A stretch of 64,000 bases of DNA from Kibdelosporangium philippinense (GCF_021390435.2 NZ_JAJVCN010000003.1:1-64000); one strand, 5' to 3'; counted from the first letter of the stretch, positions 48,737 to 59,500 are shown. Notes: generated from the sequence alone by a model not told the origin. Made by a program: numbers and translations.

Positions 48737-49750
48737 TCAGCGGGGTGGAGTCACTGATTCCCTGACCATCAACTCGGCGGGCATCCAGAGCTTCGTCGGG
48801 CCCGTGACGACCTCCACGCCGCTCGCGATCCGTCCCGCACGCCTCGCTCCCTGGTCCAAAGGGAGCCGCACGGTCGTGAGCGCTGGGACGACGTCCACCG
48901 CGGCAGGCAGGTCGTCGAAACCCGCGACCGAGATGTCGTCAGGCACTCGGATTCCACGCTGCCGCAACGCAGCGATGACACCGAGCGCCATCAGGTCGTT
49001 GCCCGCGATGATCGCCGTGTACCCGGCGTCGGCCAGTTCCATCCCCGCGTCGAACCCCGACGCACGGGAGAAATCGCCGTGCAGGACCACGGATTTCTCG
49101 ATGGTCTGCTCTTCCAGGGCCTTGAGATGGCCGTTCAGCCGTGCGGTCGTCGTGCTGTTGCCAGGTGGACCCGCCACGTACGCGATCCGCTTGTGTCCCA
49201 TCGTGATCACGTGCCTGGTCAGCGCGCGCGAACCGCCTTCGTTGTCGAACGCCACGCACGGCACGTCGACATCCGGCGGTGCGGGGCGTCCACACATCAC
49301 GACCGTCGTGCCCGCAGAGAGCGCTTGGCCAATGAGTTTCGTAATCGCCGTCAGGTGCTCGGGCTCCTCACGGCTACCGCCGGTCAGCACGACGCCTCGG
49401 ACGCGTTGACGCAACAGCATGCTGATGTACTTCAGCTCGTCCGATGGCGAGCCCGCGGTGTTGCAGATGACAGCGAGCAGGTCCGCGCTCGCGGCCTCCC
49501 ACTGTGTCCCGCTTGCCTGGATTGAGAAGAACGGGTCGGACACGTCGTTGACGATCACGCCGATCACTTCCGACGTTGCCGCGGCCAGTGCTCGTGCCGG
49601 TCCATTGACGACGTAGTCAAGCTCACCAAGCGCCCGGTGGACGCGCTCACGCGTCACGGCGGAGACCGGGTAATTGCCGTTGAGCACTCGCGACACCGTC
49701 GCGGTGGACACTCCCGCGCGTGCCGCGACGTCCGCCAATGTCGCCGCCAT
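48737..49750 (-). CDS. LacI-family transcriptional regulator
   Basis: 337 aa. N-terminal HTH ATLADVAARAGVSTATVSRVLNG is textbook LacI/GalR, followed by a sugar-binding periplasmic-like fold (VIGVIVNDVSDPFFS, GHKRIAYVAGPPGNSTT, AIIAGNDLMALGVIAALR, VAGFDDLPAA). ATG 49750 follows GGGAGG. It is divergent from the sugar cassette 49966-53032 and flanked by two identical operator sequences, so it most likely represses the cassette until a sugar ligand appears. Confidence 0.92.
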   Translation of the reverse strand: MAATLADVAARAGVSTATVSRVLNGNYPVSAVTRERVHRALGELDYVVNGPARALAAATSEVIGVIVNDVSDPFFSIQASGTQWEAASADLLAVICNTAGSPSDELKYISMLLRQRVRGVVLTGGSREEPEHLTAITKLIGQALSAGTTVVMCGRPAPPDVDVPCVAFDNEGGSRALTRHVITMGHKRIAYVAGPPGNSTTTARLNGHLKALEEQTIEKSVVLHGDFSRASGFDAGMELADAGYTAIIAGNDLMALGVIAALRQRGIRVPDDISVAGFDDLPAAVDVVPALTTVRLPLDQGARRAGRIASGVEVVTGPTKLWMPAELMVRESVTPPR

Positions 49751-49774
49751 CCGGTTACCTCCCAGCACAGCCTA

Positions 49775-49825
49775 TTGACACCCGGTCCGGTGCCTGCCTA
49801 GCTTACGCTGATAGTAAGCGCTTTC
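49775..49825 (+). promoter_or_regulatory. promoter and LacI operator of the sugar cassette
   Basis: TTGACA (49775-49780) and TAGCTT (49799-49804) are 18 bp apart, a near-ideal housekeeping promoter. The operator GTAAGCGCTTTC (49814-49825) lies across the expected start of transcription, so a bound LacI protein would block initiation. Confidence 0.75.
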
Positions 49826-49838
49826 TACGGAGGTGGAC

Positions 49839-49979
49839 GTGACGCGTGTGCCTCCATGCGGGTGGCTCGCCGGTCTCGGTCCGCGAACGGTCGTTGTGCA
49901 GGGCAGCGCCTGGTCGCGGCCGAGGCCGGTTTCCGTGAGCCTTTTCAGAAGGGGAAGGGGAGACGATGGCGGATCGTAG
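49839..49979 (+). CDS. possible 46-aa upstream ORF in the sugar cassette leader
   Basis: A strong GGAGG lies 7 bases before GTG 49839, and the frame runs 46 codons to TAG 49977-49979, ending inside the first codons of the next gene. The product (start MTRVPPCGWLAGLG) is Arg/Trp-rich and resembles no family. It could couple translation to the dehydrogenase gene or be chance. Confidence 0.3.
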   Translation: MTRVPPCGWLAGLGPRTVVVQGSAWSRPRPVSVSLFRRGRGDDGGS

Positions 49980-51117
49980 GCCGGTCGGCATCGCGATGAA
50001 CGGCATCACCGGGCGGATGGGCCTGCGGCAGCACCTGCTGCGGTCGATTCTGGCCATCAGGGAGCAAGGCGGGATCCCGGTCGGCGACGGCAGCGTGATC
50101 TGGCCGGAGCCGGTGCTGATCGGCCGCAGCGAGCACAAGGTCAAAGCGATCGCCGATGAGCACGACCTGCCGTGGACGACGAACCTGACCGAGGCGCTCG
50201 CGGATCCGGGCGTGCAGGTGTACTTCGACTCGCTGGTGACCGGCGAGCGACAGAAGACGCTGCGCCAGGCGATCGAGGCAGGCAAGCACATCTACTGCGA
50301 GAAACCGACGGCATCGGACCTCAACACAGCTCTGGAGCTCGCGCGTTTGGCGCGGTCCGCTGGCGTGAAGAACGGTGTCGTGCAGGACAAGATCTTCCTT
50401 CCCGGCCTGCTGAAGCTCAAGCGCCTGGTGGACGGCGGATTCTTCGGCCGGATCCTGTCGGTGCGCGGCGAGTTCGGCTACTGGGTCTTCGAAGGCGACT
50501 GGCAGCCGATCAACCGGCCGTCGTGGAACTACCGCGCGGAAGACGACGGCGGAATCATCCTGGACATGTTCTGCCACTGGCAGTACGTGCTCAACCACAT
50601 CTTCGGCAAACCGCGGACCGTGCAAGCCCTTGCCGCCACCCACATCCCGACCCGCTGGGACGAGCAAGGCGCGGCGTACAAGGCGACCGCGGACGACGCG
50701 GCCTACGGGATTTTCGAACTCGAAGGCGGAATCGTCGCGCAGATCAACTCCTCGTGGACAACGCGAGTGTTCCGCGACGAGCTCGTCGAGTTCCAAGTGG
50801 ACGGTACGGAAGGCAGCGCGGTCGCGGGATTGCGGCGATGCCGCGTGCAGCACCGCTCGCAGACGCCGATGCCCGTATGGAACCCGGACCTCCCGCCGAC
50901 CGAGGACTTCCGTTCGCAGTGGCAGGAAGTCCCGGACAACGCGGTGTTCGACAACGGCTTCAAGACCCAGTGGGAACTGTTCCTCAAGCACGTCGTGCTG
51001 GACACGCCTTGGCACTGGGACCTACTGGCCGGTGCGCGTGGCGTGCAGCTGGCGGAGCTCGGTCTGCGGTCCGCGCGTGAAGGCCGTCGGCTGTCGATCC
51101 CGGAGTTGGACCTGTGA
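49966..51117 (+). CDS. Gfo/Idh/MocA-family oxidoreductase
   Basis: 383 aa. N-terminal NAD(P)-binding domain (GIAMNGITGRMGLRQHLLRS, then VYFDSLVTGERQKTLRQAIEAGKHIYCEKP with the family EKP motif at about residues 109-111), and C-terminal sugar-binding sheet with DDGGIILDMFCHWQYVLNH. Such enzymes oxidise sugar hydroxyls, often at C3. GGGGAAGGGGAGA precedes the ATG. First gene of a three-gene set with 4-bp overlaps, under LacI control. Confidence 0.87.
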   Translation: MADRRPVGIAMNGITGRMGLRQHLLRSILAIREQGGIPVGDGSVIWPEPVLIGRSEHKVKAIADEHDLPWTTNLTEALADPGVQVYFDSLVTGERQKTLRQAIEAGKHIYCEKPTASDLNTALELARLARSAGVKNGVVQDKIFLPGLLKLKRLVDGGFFGRILSVRGEFGYWVFEGDWQPINRPSWNYRAEDDGGIILDMFCHWQYVLNHIFGKPRTVQALAATHIPTRWDEQGAAYKATADDAAYGIFELEGGIVAQINSSWTTRVFRDELVEFQVDGTEGSAVAGLRRCRVQHRSQTPMPVWNPDLPPTEDFRSQWQEVPDNAVFDNGFKTQWELFLKHVVLDTPWHWDLLAGARGVQLAELGLRSAREGRRLSIPELDL

Positions 51118-52235
51118 TCATCGAACTGCCTTCCGGGCCGTACACGGTCGTTTCGTCTGGCGGGTATGACCCTGGCCCGGCTCCGGTCAGCCGTCGGCTG
51201 TTCGCAGCGGCGCACGTGGTCGCGGATCCGTTGGGTGACAACACACCTGGCAGTCCCGCTGCTGTCGACTGGGACGCGACCCTGGCCTATCGGAACCATT
51301 TGTGGTCGCACGGTTTCGGTGTCGCCGAAGCTATGGACACCGCGCAGCGTGGGATGGGCTTGGATTGGACCGCTACCCAGGAGTTGATTCGCCGCACTGG
51401 AGCCAATGCGGCTGGGCCGTTGGCTTGCGGCGCCGGGACAGACCAATTGGCGCCGGGTCCGCATTCGGTTTCCGAGGTGATCGATGCGTACCTTGAGCAG
51501 ATCGCCGTGATCGAGGAGACCGGCGGCCAGGTGATCCTGATGGCCAGTCGTGCGTTGGCCGCCGCCGCTTCCGGACCCGATGACTACCACCGGGTGTACG
51601 GACAGTTGCTGTCCCAGACGTCCAAGCCGGTGATCCTGCACTGGCTTGGGCCGATGTTCGATCCTTTGCTGGAAGGTTATTGGGGTTCGCCGGATCTGGA
51701 CGTGGCAACGGATGTGTTCCTGGAGATCATCAAGGCCAATGCGTCCGCTGTGGACGGCGTGAAGATCTCGCTTCTGGACGCGTCCCGCGAAGTGGCGATG
51801 CGTCTGCGACTGCCTGCCGGTGTGCGGTGCTACACGGGCGATGACTTCCATTACCCAGAGCTGATCCTGGGTGATGAGTCAGGGCACAGCGACGCGCTAC
51901 TGGGAATTTTCGACGCCATCGCCCCGGCCGCGGCAGCGGCTGTCCGGGCTTTGGACACCGGGGATGTGTCGGCCTACTCGTCGATCTTCGCGCCGACCGT
52001 GCCGCTGTCCCGGCACATTTTTGGAGCGCCGACGTACTACTACAAGACCGGGATCGTGTTCCTGGCTTGGCTTGCCGGGCACCAGTCGCACTTCAAGATG
52101 GTCGGCGGGCTGGAGAGCGCCCGGTCCGTGCCGCACCTGGTGACGTTGTTCAAACTGGCCGACGCCGCCGGTTTGCTGCCCGACCCGGCGCTGGCCGTGC
52201 ACAGGATGCGTGCGTTCTTGGAGGTTTCCACGTGA
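51114..52235 (+). CDS. DUF993 (dihydrodipicolinate-synthase-like) protein
   Basis: 373 aa TIM-barrel protein of the DUF993 family, related to class I aldolases such as DapA. Recognisable parts are DWDATLAYRNHLWSHGFGVAEAMDTAQRG, CGAGTDQL, VILHWLGPMFDPLLEGYWG, and the Schiff-base-type lysine in VDGVKISLLD. Likely an aldol cleavage of a keto-sugar acid, but no member is characterised to my knowledge. GTG start overlaps the preceding stop (GTGATC/TGA). Confidence 0.8.
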   Translation: MIIELPSGPYTVVSSGGYDPGPAPVSRRLFAAAHVVADPLGDNTPGSPAAVDWDATLAYRNHLWSHGFGVAEAMDTAQRGMGLDWTATQELIRRTGANAAGPLACGAGTDQLAPGPHSVSEVIDAYLEQIAVIEETGGQVILMASRALAAAASGPDDYHRVYGQLLSQTSKPVILHWLGPMFDPLLEGYWGSPDLDVATDVFLEIIKANASAVDGVKISLLDASREVAMRLRLPAGVRCYTGDDFHYPELILGDESGHSDALLGIFDAIAPAAAAAVRALDTGDVSAYSSIFAPTVPLSRHIFGAPTYYYKTGIVFLAWLAGHQSHFKMVGGLESARSVPHLVTLFKLADAAGLLPDPALAVHRMRAFLEVST

Positions 52236-53032
52236 GCTCGCGGTTGAGCCTCAACCAGGCCACCACCACCCAATGGGACATGCCTACTTTTGTCGACGGT
52301 TGTGCCCGTGCGGGGATTACCCAGGTTGGCTTGTGGCGCGGTCCCGTGGCGGAGTACGGACTTGAACGGTCGGCGAAGCTTGTCCGTGACGCTGGCCTGA
52401 CCGTGACTTCGCTGTGCCGTGGCGGTTTCTTCGCTTCCGATGACGCGATCGCCGACAACCGCCGCGCTATCGACGAGGCCGCCGCCTTGGGCACGTCGAT
52501 CCTGATCCTGGTGTCCGGTGGGCTTGCTGCGGGCAGCTCGGATATCGATGGGGCTCGGCAGAACGTGATCGACTCGATCGCCGAGCTTGCTCCTTATGCC
52601 GCGGAGCAGGGTGTTCAGCTTTCCATCGAGCCACTGCACCCGATGTTCGCTTCGGACCGCTGCGTCGTGTCTACTTTGGATCAGGCATTGGACATGGCAT
52701 TCCTGTTCCCAGCCAACCAGGTTGGCGTCTGTGTGGACACGTATCACATCTGGTGGGACCCGGGGGTGTACCAGGCGATCGCCCGTGCGGCCGGGCGAAT
52801 CTCGATTTTCCAGGTCTGCGACTGGATCACGCCGTTGCCGGAAGGCGTGCTGCTCGGCCGCGGCATGATGGGCGACGGATGCATCGAACTGCGGCGGTTG
52901 CGGCAAGCCGTGGACGCCACGGGTTATGCGGGCCCGATCGAAGTAGAGATCTTCAACCAGTCGATCTGGGACAGCCCAGGGGACGAGGTAGTGGACCGAG
53001 TGGTTGCCACCTACGCCGAACACGTCATCTAG
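52232..53032 (+). CDS. sugar phosphate isomerase/epimerase (TIM-barrel) protein
   Basis: 266 aa xylose-isomerase-like TIM barrel (AP-endonuclease family 2). Metal ligands are probably Glu in LSIEPLHPMF, Asp/His in VGVCVDTYHIWWD, and Glu in PIEVEIFNQ. GTG start 52232 overlaps the DUF993 stop. With the dehydrogenase and aldolase-like protein it forms a complete-looking keto-sugar pathway, but without a transporter; the sugar ABC importer at 60743-64000 is the nearest candidate. Confidence 0.82.
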   Translation: MSSRLSLNQATTTQWDMPTFVDGCARAGITQVGLWRGPVAEYGLERSAKLVRDAGLTVTSLCRGGFFASDDAIADNRRAIDEAAALGTSILILVSGGLAAGSSDIDGARQNVIDSIAELAPYAAEQGVQLSIEPLHPMFASDRCVVSTLDQALDMAFLFPANQVGVCVDTYHIWWDPGVYQAIARAAGRISIFQVCDWITPLPEGVLLGRGMMGDGCIELRRLRQAVDATGYAGPIEVEIFNQSIWDSPGDEVVDRVVATYAEHVI

Positions 53033-53083
53033 AGCACACAGCCCAGTACCTGAGCATCACCTCGCAGCCCACAGAGCCCTGTA

Positions 53084-53151
53084 CCCAGCATCACCTCGCA
53101 CCCAGCATCACCTCGCACCCAACACCACCTCGCACCCAACACCACCTCGTG
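53084..53151. repeat. 17-bp tandem repeat, four units
   Basis: CCCAGCATCACCTCGCA occurs at 53084-53100 and 53101-53117; CCCAACACCACCTCGCA at 53118-53134 and a variant at 53135-53151. Weaker copies extend both ways (from about 53055 to about 53220). The spacer is C-rich on the + strand, nearly free of G runs, and codes for nothing recognisable. Confidence 0.8.
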
Positions 53152-53392
53152 CCCCACTCCACTTCGTGCCCTGCAACCGCCGCGCACTCCGCACCTCACA
53201 CCCGCACCACCCCACCTCGCGCCCTGCACTCTGAATATAGAGCACAACATGCTGTGCCCTACATGCTGTGCTTTGCGTTCAAAGTTCAGCATTCTGAATT
53301 CAGAGTGCAAGGTGCGCGGGTAGGCGCTGTGCAGGTTGTGCTTTACATGCTGTGCTCTGTATTCAGAATTTAGAGTTCAAAGTTCAGAGTTC
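53152..53392. other. AT-richer non-coding stretch with dispersed and inverted repeats
   Basis: GCACTCTGAAT (53226-53236) and its complement ATTCAGAGTGC (53298-53308) bracket two copies of ACATGCTGTG. A second block to 53392 repeats TACATGCTGTGCT and GTTCAAAGTTCAG. Composition is clearly lower in GC than anything else in the window. No gene seen. Confidence 0.6.
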
Positions 53393-54328
53393 ATGCCACG
53401 GCGGGAGCAAGATCCCTCTGCGGCATGGGCCGTCCAGCCAGGACACTGCGGAAATCTGTCCGTGTGCGCAAGACGAACTGGCTGGCCGGTGCAGCCGCTG
53501 CCTGGGCCGCGATGTCCGCAGTGTTCGGGTTTCGCGCCGAACTGGCCGATGGTCGCCATAGGCCTCGTCGGAACGATCGCAGCACTCTTCTGTACCCGCG
53601 AAAAGCCGCATGTCACAGCATGGCTAGGAGCATCCGCGGTAGCCGCGATCGCGCTTGCGGGCGGAGTGTTCACGATGATCACGGTCGTAGCCTTCGTACT
53701 GACCGGAAAGGTCGACAGCTGGTCACAAGCGATCGCCCAGACGGTCTCGCTCATCGGAGCGGCGATGTTCGCTGCCACAGCAGTCACGGCAAGGCGTCGC
53801 GCAAACGGACGGTGCCCGCGTTGCGGGAGAACGCACGACTCCCCCGCACCTCCAACGAAGCCAGTAACGAAAGCACTGCGTTGGACAGCGGCTGCGGGAG
53901 CAATCGCATTCGTGCCCTACGTCCTCATGAAGGTGCTATGGGCAATCGGTCTGCCCATCAACGGTATGGAAGGCCCCGACCTGACGAACAGCAACGGATT
54001 GTACGGATTCCTAGCAAGACATGGAATCGATGGCACGTCGCTCGCAGCGTTAGCAGGCATAGCCCTGCTGTGGGCGCTAATAAGCAAATGGGGCGAAGCG
54101 TTGCCGCGTTGGACGCTGCTAACGCCCGCATGGTTGGCAGCGTTGCTCGGACCGTACGGCGTGCTCGCGCTGGGTTGGGTCGTACTCGCTCTCGCGGGCG
54201 TCGTGGACACCGACATCCCAGTGTGGGTGGCCGCCGTCGGCGCGCTCGGGTTTGGTGGGTTCGGGATAGCAGCCGCCGTGACGGCACTGTCGTACCAGCG
54301 TCGGACCAAGCCGCGCTGTCAGCACTAG
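53393..54328 (+). CDS. multi-pass membrane protein of unknown function, possibly frameshifted
   Basis: 311 aa from ATG 53393. From about residue 50 there are six or seven helices ([139 protein letters not shown]) with a CPRCGRTH knuckle in a loop. The first 45 residues look unlike a membrane protein, whereas the +1 frame from 53425 gives [18 protein letters not shown]; a base shift near 53530-53545 may have split the first helix. Stop overlaps bioA by 4 bp. Confidence 0.55.
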   Translation: MPRREQDPSAAWAVQPGHCGNLSVCARRTGWPVQPLPGPRCPQCSGFAPNWPMVAIGLVGTIAALFCTREKPHVTAWLGASAVAAIALAGGVFTMITVVAFVLTGKVDSWSQAIAQTVSLIGAAMFAATAVTARRRANGRCPRCGRTHDSPAPPTKPVTKALRWTAAAGAIAFVPYVLMKVLWAIGLPINGMEGPDLTNSNGLYGFLARHGIDGTSLAALAGIALLWALISKWGEALPRWTLLTPAWLAALLGPYGVLALGWVVLALAGVVDTDIPVWVAAVGALGFGGFGIAAAVTALSYQRRTKPRCQH

Positions 54329-55605
54329 CCTGCCGCGACCGCCGCGCACAGCGCCTTGGTGATCTGTGCGAGGTCCTCGTCTGAGGTGATGTACGGCGGC
54401 ATCGTGTAGATCAAGTCACGGAACGGCCGGAGCCAGACACCGGCATCCACTGTGGCCTTGGTGGCCTCGGTGACGTCGACCTGGTGATCGAGCTGCACCA
54501 CCCCGATTGCGCCAAGAACCCGCACATCGAGCACGCCAGGCAAGTCGAGTGCGGGTTCAAGACCGGTGATCAGCCCGTGCTCGATCCGTCTGACCTCACC
54601 GGCCCAGTCGCTCTCCAACAGCAGGTCGATTGAGGCGTTCGCGACAGCCGCGGAAAGCGGGTTGCCCATGAAAGTCGGCCCGTGGGCCAGCACCGGCAGC
54701 TCGCCCTGGGAAATCCCGTTAGCCACCTCGGACGTGCACAGCGTCGCGGCCATCGACATGTAGCCGCCGGTCAGCGCTTTACCCAGGCACATGACGTCCG
54801 GACTCACCGCAGCATGGTCGGCGGCGAACAACGTCCCCGTCCGGCCGAACCCTGTGGCGATCTCGTCGAAAATCAGCAGCACATCGTTGGTCAGTGTCAG
54901 TTCACGCAGTACGTGCAGATACCGCGGATCGTGGAACCGCATGCCGCCCGCGCCCTGAACCAAGGGTTCGATGATCACGGCGGCCAGTTCGTCGGCGTTC
55001 TGCTCGATCATGTCGGCGAGGGTCGCGACGTACTCGTGGTCGACGCCCGCGTCGAACCCCGCTGGCGGGGTCGGCGCGAAAAGCTGCTCTGGCAAGACAC
55101 CGCGCCACAGCGAGTGCATTCCGCCGTCCGGATCGCAGACGCTCATCGGGTGGAACGTGTCGCCGTGATAGCCGCCGCGCCATGTCATCAAGCGGCGTTT
55201 CTCCGGGCGCCCGGTTGAGCGCCAGTACTGCAGGCACATCTTCACGGCGACTTCGACCGAGACCGAACCTGAGTCGCAGAGGAACACGTGCCGCAGGGGC
55301 GTCGGCGTGATTTGGACCAAGCGCGACGCGAGTTGTACGGCGGGCTCGTGTGTCAGGCCGCCGAACATTACGTGGCTCATGCGGCCTGCTTGGTCGGCCA
55401 TGGCTTTGTCGAGCCGTGGGTTGCGGTACCCATGGATCGCCGCCCACCAGGACGACATGCCGTCCACCAGGTCACGCCCGTCGGCTAGGTGCAGTCGTAC
55501 CCCCGACGCGGATTCGACGACGTACGGATCCCTCGTGCCCGGCATCGGCCCATACGGATGCCAGACGTGCGCGCGGTCCAACGCGATCAACTCGGCGACG
55601 TCCAC
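54325..55605 (-). CDS. bioA: adenosylmethionine-8-amino-7-oxononanoate aminotransferase
   Basis: 426 aa class III PLP aminotransferase that makes DAPA from KAPA using S-adenosylmethionine as amino donor. [11 protein letters not shown] at the N-terminus, [40 protein letters not shown], and the PLP lysine in [18 protein letters not shown] identify it. GTG start 55605. Alone on the minus strand here, 5.6 kb from bioD; bioF is not in the window. Confidence 0.94.
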   Translation of the reverse strand: MDVAELIALDRAHVWHPYGPMPGTRDPYVVESASGVRLHLADGRDLVDGMSSWWAAIHGYRNPRLDKAMADQAGRMSHVMFGGLTHEPAVQLASRLVQITPTPLRHVFLCDSGSVSVEVAVKMCLQYWRSTGRPEKRRLMTWRGGYHGDTFHPMSVCDPDGGMHSLWRGVLPEQLFAPTPPAGFDAGVDHEYVATLADMIEQNADELAAVIIEPLVQGAGGMRFHDPRYLHVLRELTLTNDVLLIFDEIATGFGRTGTLFAADHAAVSPDVMCLGKALTGGYMSMAATLCTSEVANGISQGELPVLAHGPTFMGNPLSAAVANASIDLLLESDWAGEVRRIEHGLITGLEPALDLPGVLDVRVLGAIGVVQLDHQVDVTEATKATVDAGVWLRPFRDLIYTMPPYITSDEDLAQITKALCAAVAAG

Positions 55606-55712
55606 GGATCGACATTAGTGCCAATTGGTCGCATTTAGGGCCGAATTTCGACACATCGGCGGTATCCAGCCCGGCCATCAGCTGGATGGTCGGCAGGCTA
55701 ACGTCGTATTCC

Positions 55713-56525
55713 ATGACTGACTGGACCGTTCTGCACCCGTTCATCGACGGCGGGGACCCGGACAACGTCGCACGTCAGGTCCGTCAGTTGGACGCGGGCG
55801 TCCGTAAGAAACTGGCTGAATCGCTCCGCGCTTATGAAAAAGAACAACGAACCGGCGCATTCGTCAGCAAGCGGTTCTGGGCGCCCAGAATGTGTGCGAT
55901 GACCGTCGCGGGCGCGGCATTGTTGCCATCCGCGTCCAGTGTCGCGGTATGGATCGCACGAAACGGCATGCGGGAGGACGAGACCGGCACCGACGTGATC
56001 GACTTGGTCATCGAGGTGTTGCTGGACCGCCGGGTGACGTGGCTGCCGGACCTGGTTGACCGCCTCGCCCTCCGGCTGCCGTCGGACCGCCTCGACCCGG
56101 ACATGCAGCAGTTGGTCACAGGCCTGGCCGCGCACACCGGCATCGCGCCGCTGGCCACCGACGGCCTCGTCTATGCCTGGATCGCCACCGGCCACGCCGA
56201 CACGAGCCGTTCGTCACTGGCCCGTCGACTGTTCGAAGTGGACGGCCTGGGCCCGTTGCTCGAAGCAGGCGACTGGCCGCGCAAACTCGCCGACGACCAG
56301 TCCCTCGACCGGGCAATGCTGCTCGAAGGCTGCCTCTACCGCCTGCGCCGGGGCGGCAAAGCGGCAGACCTCAACGGCTTCCTCTTGCTGCACAAGGCAC
56401 TCGCGCCCACCCGCGAGGAAGTCGCCAAGCTCGCCGAGGACTACGAGGCGCTGCTTGCAGGCGCACACGCCCCGACCGCAGCCATGGCCCGCCACGAACT
56501 GCTGCTCGCCTCGCAGAACGCTTAG
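55713..56525 (+). CDS. DUF6493-like protein
   Basis: 270 aa. [31 protein letters not shown] followed by [22 protein letters not shown] and [15 protein letters not shown] resembles the N-terminal domain of DUF6493 proteins, which are much longer (I recall 800-900 residues), so this is a short version. Alpha-helical and soluble. Its stop overlaps dnaE by 4 bp in convergence. Role unknown. Confidence 0.55.
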   Translation: MTDWTVLHPFIDGGDPDNVARQVRQLDAGVRKKLAESLRAYEKEQRTGAFVSKRFWAPRMCAMTVAGAALLPSASSVAVWIARNGMREDETGTDVIDLVIEVLLDRRVTWLPDLVDRLALRLPSDRLDPDMQQLVTGLAAHTGIAPLATDGLVYAWIATGHADTSRSSLARRLFEVDGLGPLLEAGDWPRKLADDQSLDRAMLLEGCLYRLRRGGKAADLNGFLLLHKALAPTREEVAKLAEDYEALLAGAHAPTAAMARHELLLASQNA

Positions 56526-59500
56526 GCCAGGCAGCCCGGCCCGAGCAGCGCCTTCAAGTCGCCCATCAGCGCCGGGTTCGGCGTCACGCGCAGCGCGTCG
56601 TCGAGCCGCAGCAAAGTCTTGCGCTGCCCGTTGATCAGGCGCAGATGCACCTCGGTCGTGCCGGGATGCGTCGACAACGCGTCCTTCAACTGGGCGACCA
56701 CGGTCGGCGTGCACTTCGACGCGGGCATGCTGACCCGGAACGGCTGGCTGCCTGCCAGCGATTCGAGGTCGGGCACCACGAGGTCGTTGGCGATCAGCGA
56801 GATCCGGTCGTCACGTTTCGCCACCCTGGCCTTCACCAGGACGATCGCGTCCTCGACCACGCTCATCCCGACCACCGAGTACGTCTTCGGGAAGAACAGC
56901 GCTTCGATCCCACCGGCGAGGTCTTCGAGCTGGGCGGAGGCCCACGGCTCACCGTTCTTGTTCACCCGCCGGGTCACTGAGGCGAGGATGCCGCCGATGA
57001 CCACTTGGGCGCCGTCGGCGATGCCGCCTTCGAGGATCGCCGCGATCGGGGTGTCGGACTGGGCGGACAGGATGTGCTCGACGCCGTCCAACGGATGCCC
57101 GGAGACGTACAGACCCAGCATTTCCCGCTCAAGCGCGAGCTGGTGCTTGGTCTCCCACGCGTCGTCGGGGACCTTCACGTCGAACACACCACCGGCGTCG
57201 TCACCGCCGGAGTCGCCGCCGCCGAACAGGTCGAACTGGCCGACCGCCTCGGCGCGCTTGGTGTCCATGACCGCGTCGATCGCGTCGGTGTGCACGAGGA
57301 ACAGGCCCTTGCGCGGGTGCTTGAGCGAGTCGAACGCGCCTGCCTTGATCAGCGATTCGACGACCTTCTTGTTGCACGCCTGCGCGTCGACCTTGCGCAG
57401 GAAGTCGGAGAAGTCGACGAACGCGCCCTTCTCGTTTCGCGCTCGGATGATCGAGTCGACCACGTTCGCGCCGACGTTGCGGATCGCGCCGAGGCCGAAG
57501 CGGATGTCGTCGCCGACCGGCGCGAAGTCGCGGTCCGACTCGTTGACGTCCGGCGGCAGGACCGTGATGCCCATCTTGCGGCACTCGGCCAGGTAGATCG
57601 CGGCCTTGTCCTTGTCGTCACGCACCGACGTGAGCAGGCCGGCCATGTACTCAGCTGGGTAGTTCGCCTTGAGGTACGCCGTCCAGTACGACACCAGGCC
57701 GTACGCGGCGGAGTGCGCTTTGTTGAACGCGTAGTCCGCGAACGGGACCAGGATCTCCCAGAGGGTCTTGACCGCGTCCTTCGGGTAGCCGTTGTCCAGC
57801 ATGCCCTTCTCGAACCCGGCGAACTCCTTGTCCAGGATCTCCTTCTTCTTCTTACCCATCGCGCGGCGCAGCAGATCTGCTTGGCCGAGCGTGTACCCGG
57901 CCAGCTTCTGCGCGATCGCCATAACCTGCTCCTGATACACGATCAGGCCGTAGGTCGTGCCGAGGATGTCCTCGAGCGGTTCGGCAAGCGCCGGGTGGAT
58001 CGGCGTGATCTCCTGCTGCTTGTTCTTACGCAGCGCGTAGTTCGTGTGCGACTTCGCACCCATCGGGCCCGGCCGGTAGAGCGCGCCGACCGCGGAGATG
58101 TCTTCGAAGTTGTCGGGGCGCATCAGGCGCAGCAGGTCACGCATGGGCCCGCCATCGAGCTGGAACACGCCCAACGTGTCGCCACGCGACAGCAGCTCGT
58201 ATGTCGCCTTGTCGTCCAGCGCCACGGTCTGCAGGTCGACCGGCTGTTTGCCGTTGCGCTCCATGTTGCGCAGGCAGTCGTCGATCACCGTCAGGTTGCG
58301 CAGGCCGAGGAAGTCCATCTTCAGCAGGCCAAGCGACTCACACGTGGGGTAGTCGAACTGGGTGATGATCGACCCGTCCTGCGGGCGCTTCCACAGCGGG
58401 ATCACGTCAAGCAGCGGCTCAGCTGAGAGAATCACGGCACAGGCGTGCACACCGGCGTTGCGGATCAGGCCCTCGAGGCCGCGGCCGGTGTCGATGATCT
58501 GCTTGACCTGCGGATCCTGGTCGTAGAGCGCGCGGATCTCGGTGGCTTCCTTGTACCGCTTGTGGTTCGGGTCGTGGATGCCCGACAGCGGGATGTCCTT
58601 GGCCATCACGGCTGGCGGGTACGCCTTGGCGATCCGGTCGGCCACCGCGTAGCCGGGCTGGCCGAACAGCACGCGGGCGGCGTCCTTGATCGCGGCCTTC
58701 GCCTTGATCGTGCCGAACGTGATCACCTGGGCGACCTTGTCCTCGCCCCACTTCTCGGTCACGTAGCGGATGACGTCACCGCGACGGCGCTCGTCGAAGT
58801 CGATATCGATATCAGGCGGGGAGACACGGTCCGGGTTGAGGAACCGCTCGAAGATCAGCCCGTGCGCGAGCGGGTCGAGGTCCGTGATGCCCATGGCGTA
58901 CGCGATCAGCGCGCCTGCGGCCGAACCACGGCCGGGGCCAACGCGGATGCCGTTGGACTTCGCCCAGTTGATCAGGTCGGCGACCACGAGGAAGTACGCG
59001 GGGAAGCCCATCTGCAGGATGACGCCGATCTCGAACTCGACCTGCTGGCGGTGGACCTCGTCGACGCCGTCGGGGAAGCGGCGGTTCATGCCTTCCCAGA
59101 CCTTCTGCTTGAAGTACTCGCCCTCGGTCATCCCCTCCGGGATGGGGAAGTTCGGCATCAGGTTGCGGAACTTGAACATCCCTTCCGTGCTGACCTTCTC
59201 GGCGATCAGCAGGGTGTTGCGGCAACCTTCCTGCCAGGCGTCGGACGAGTCGATCGCGCGCATCTCGTCCGGCGACTTCAGGTAGTAGCCGCTGCCGTCG
59301 AACTTGAACCTGGTCGGGTCCTGCATGGTCTTGCCGGTCTGCACGCACAGCAGCGCGTCGTGGGCGTCGCGCTCGTGCTCGTACGTGTAGTGCGAGTCGT
59401 TCGTGACCACGAACGGGATGCCGACCTTCTTGGCCAGGTCGAGCAGCTCGTTGCGGACCTTCAGCTCGATGTCGATGCCGTGGTTCATCAGCTCGACGTA

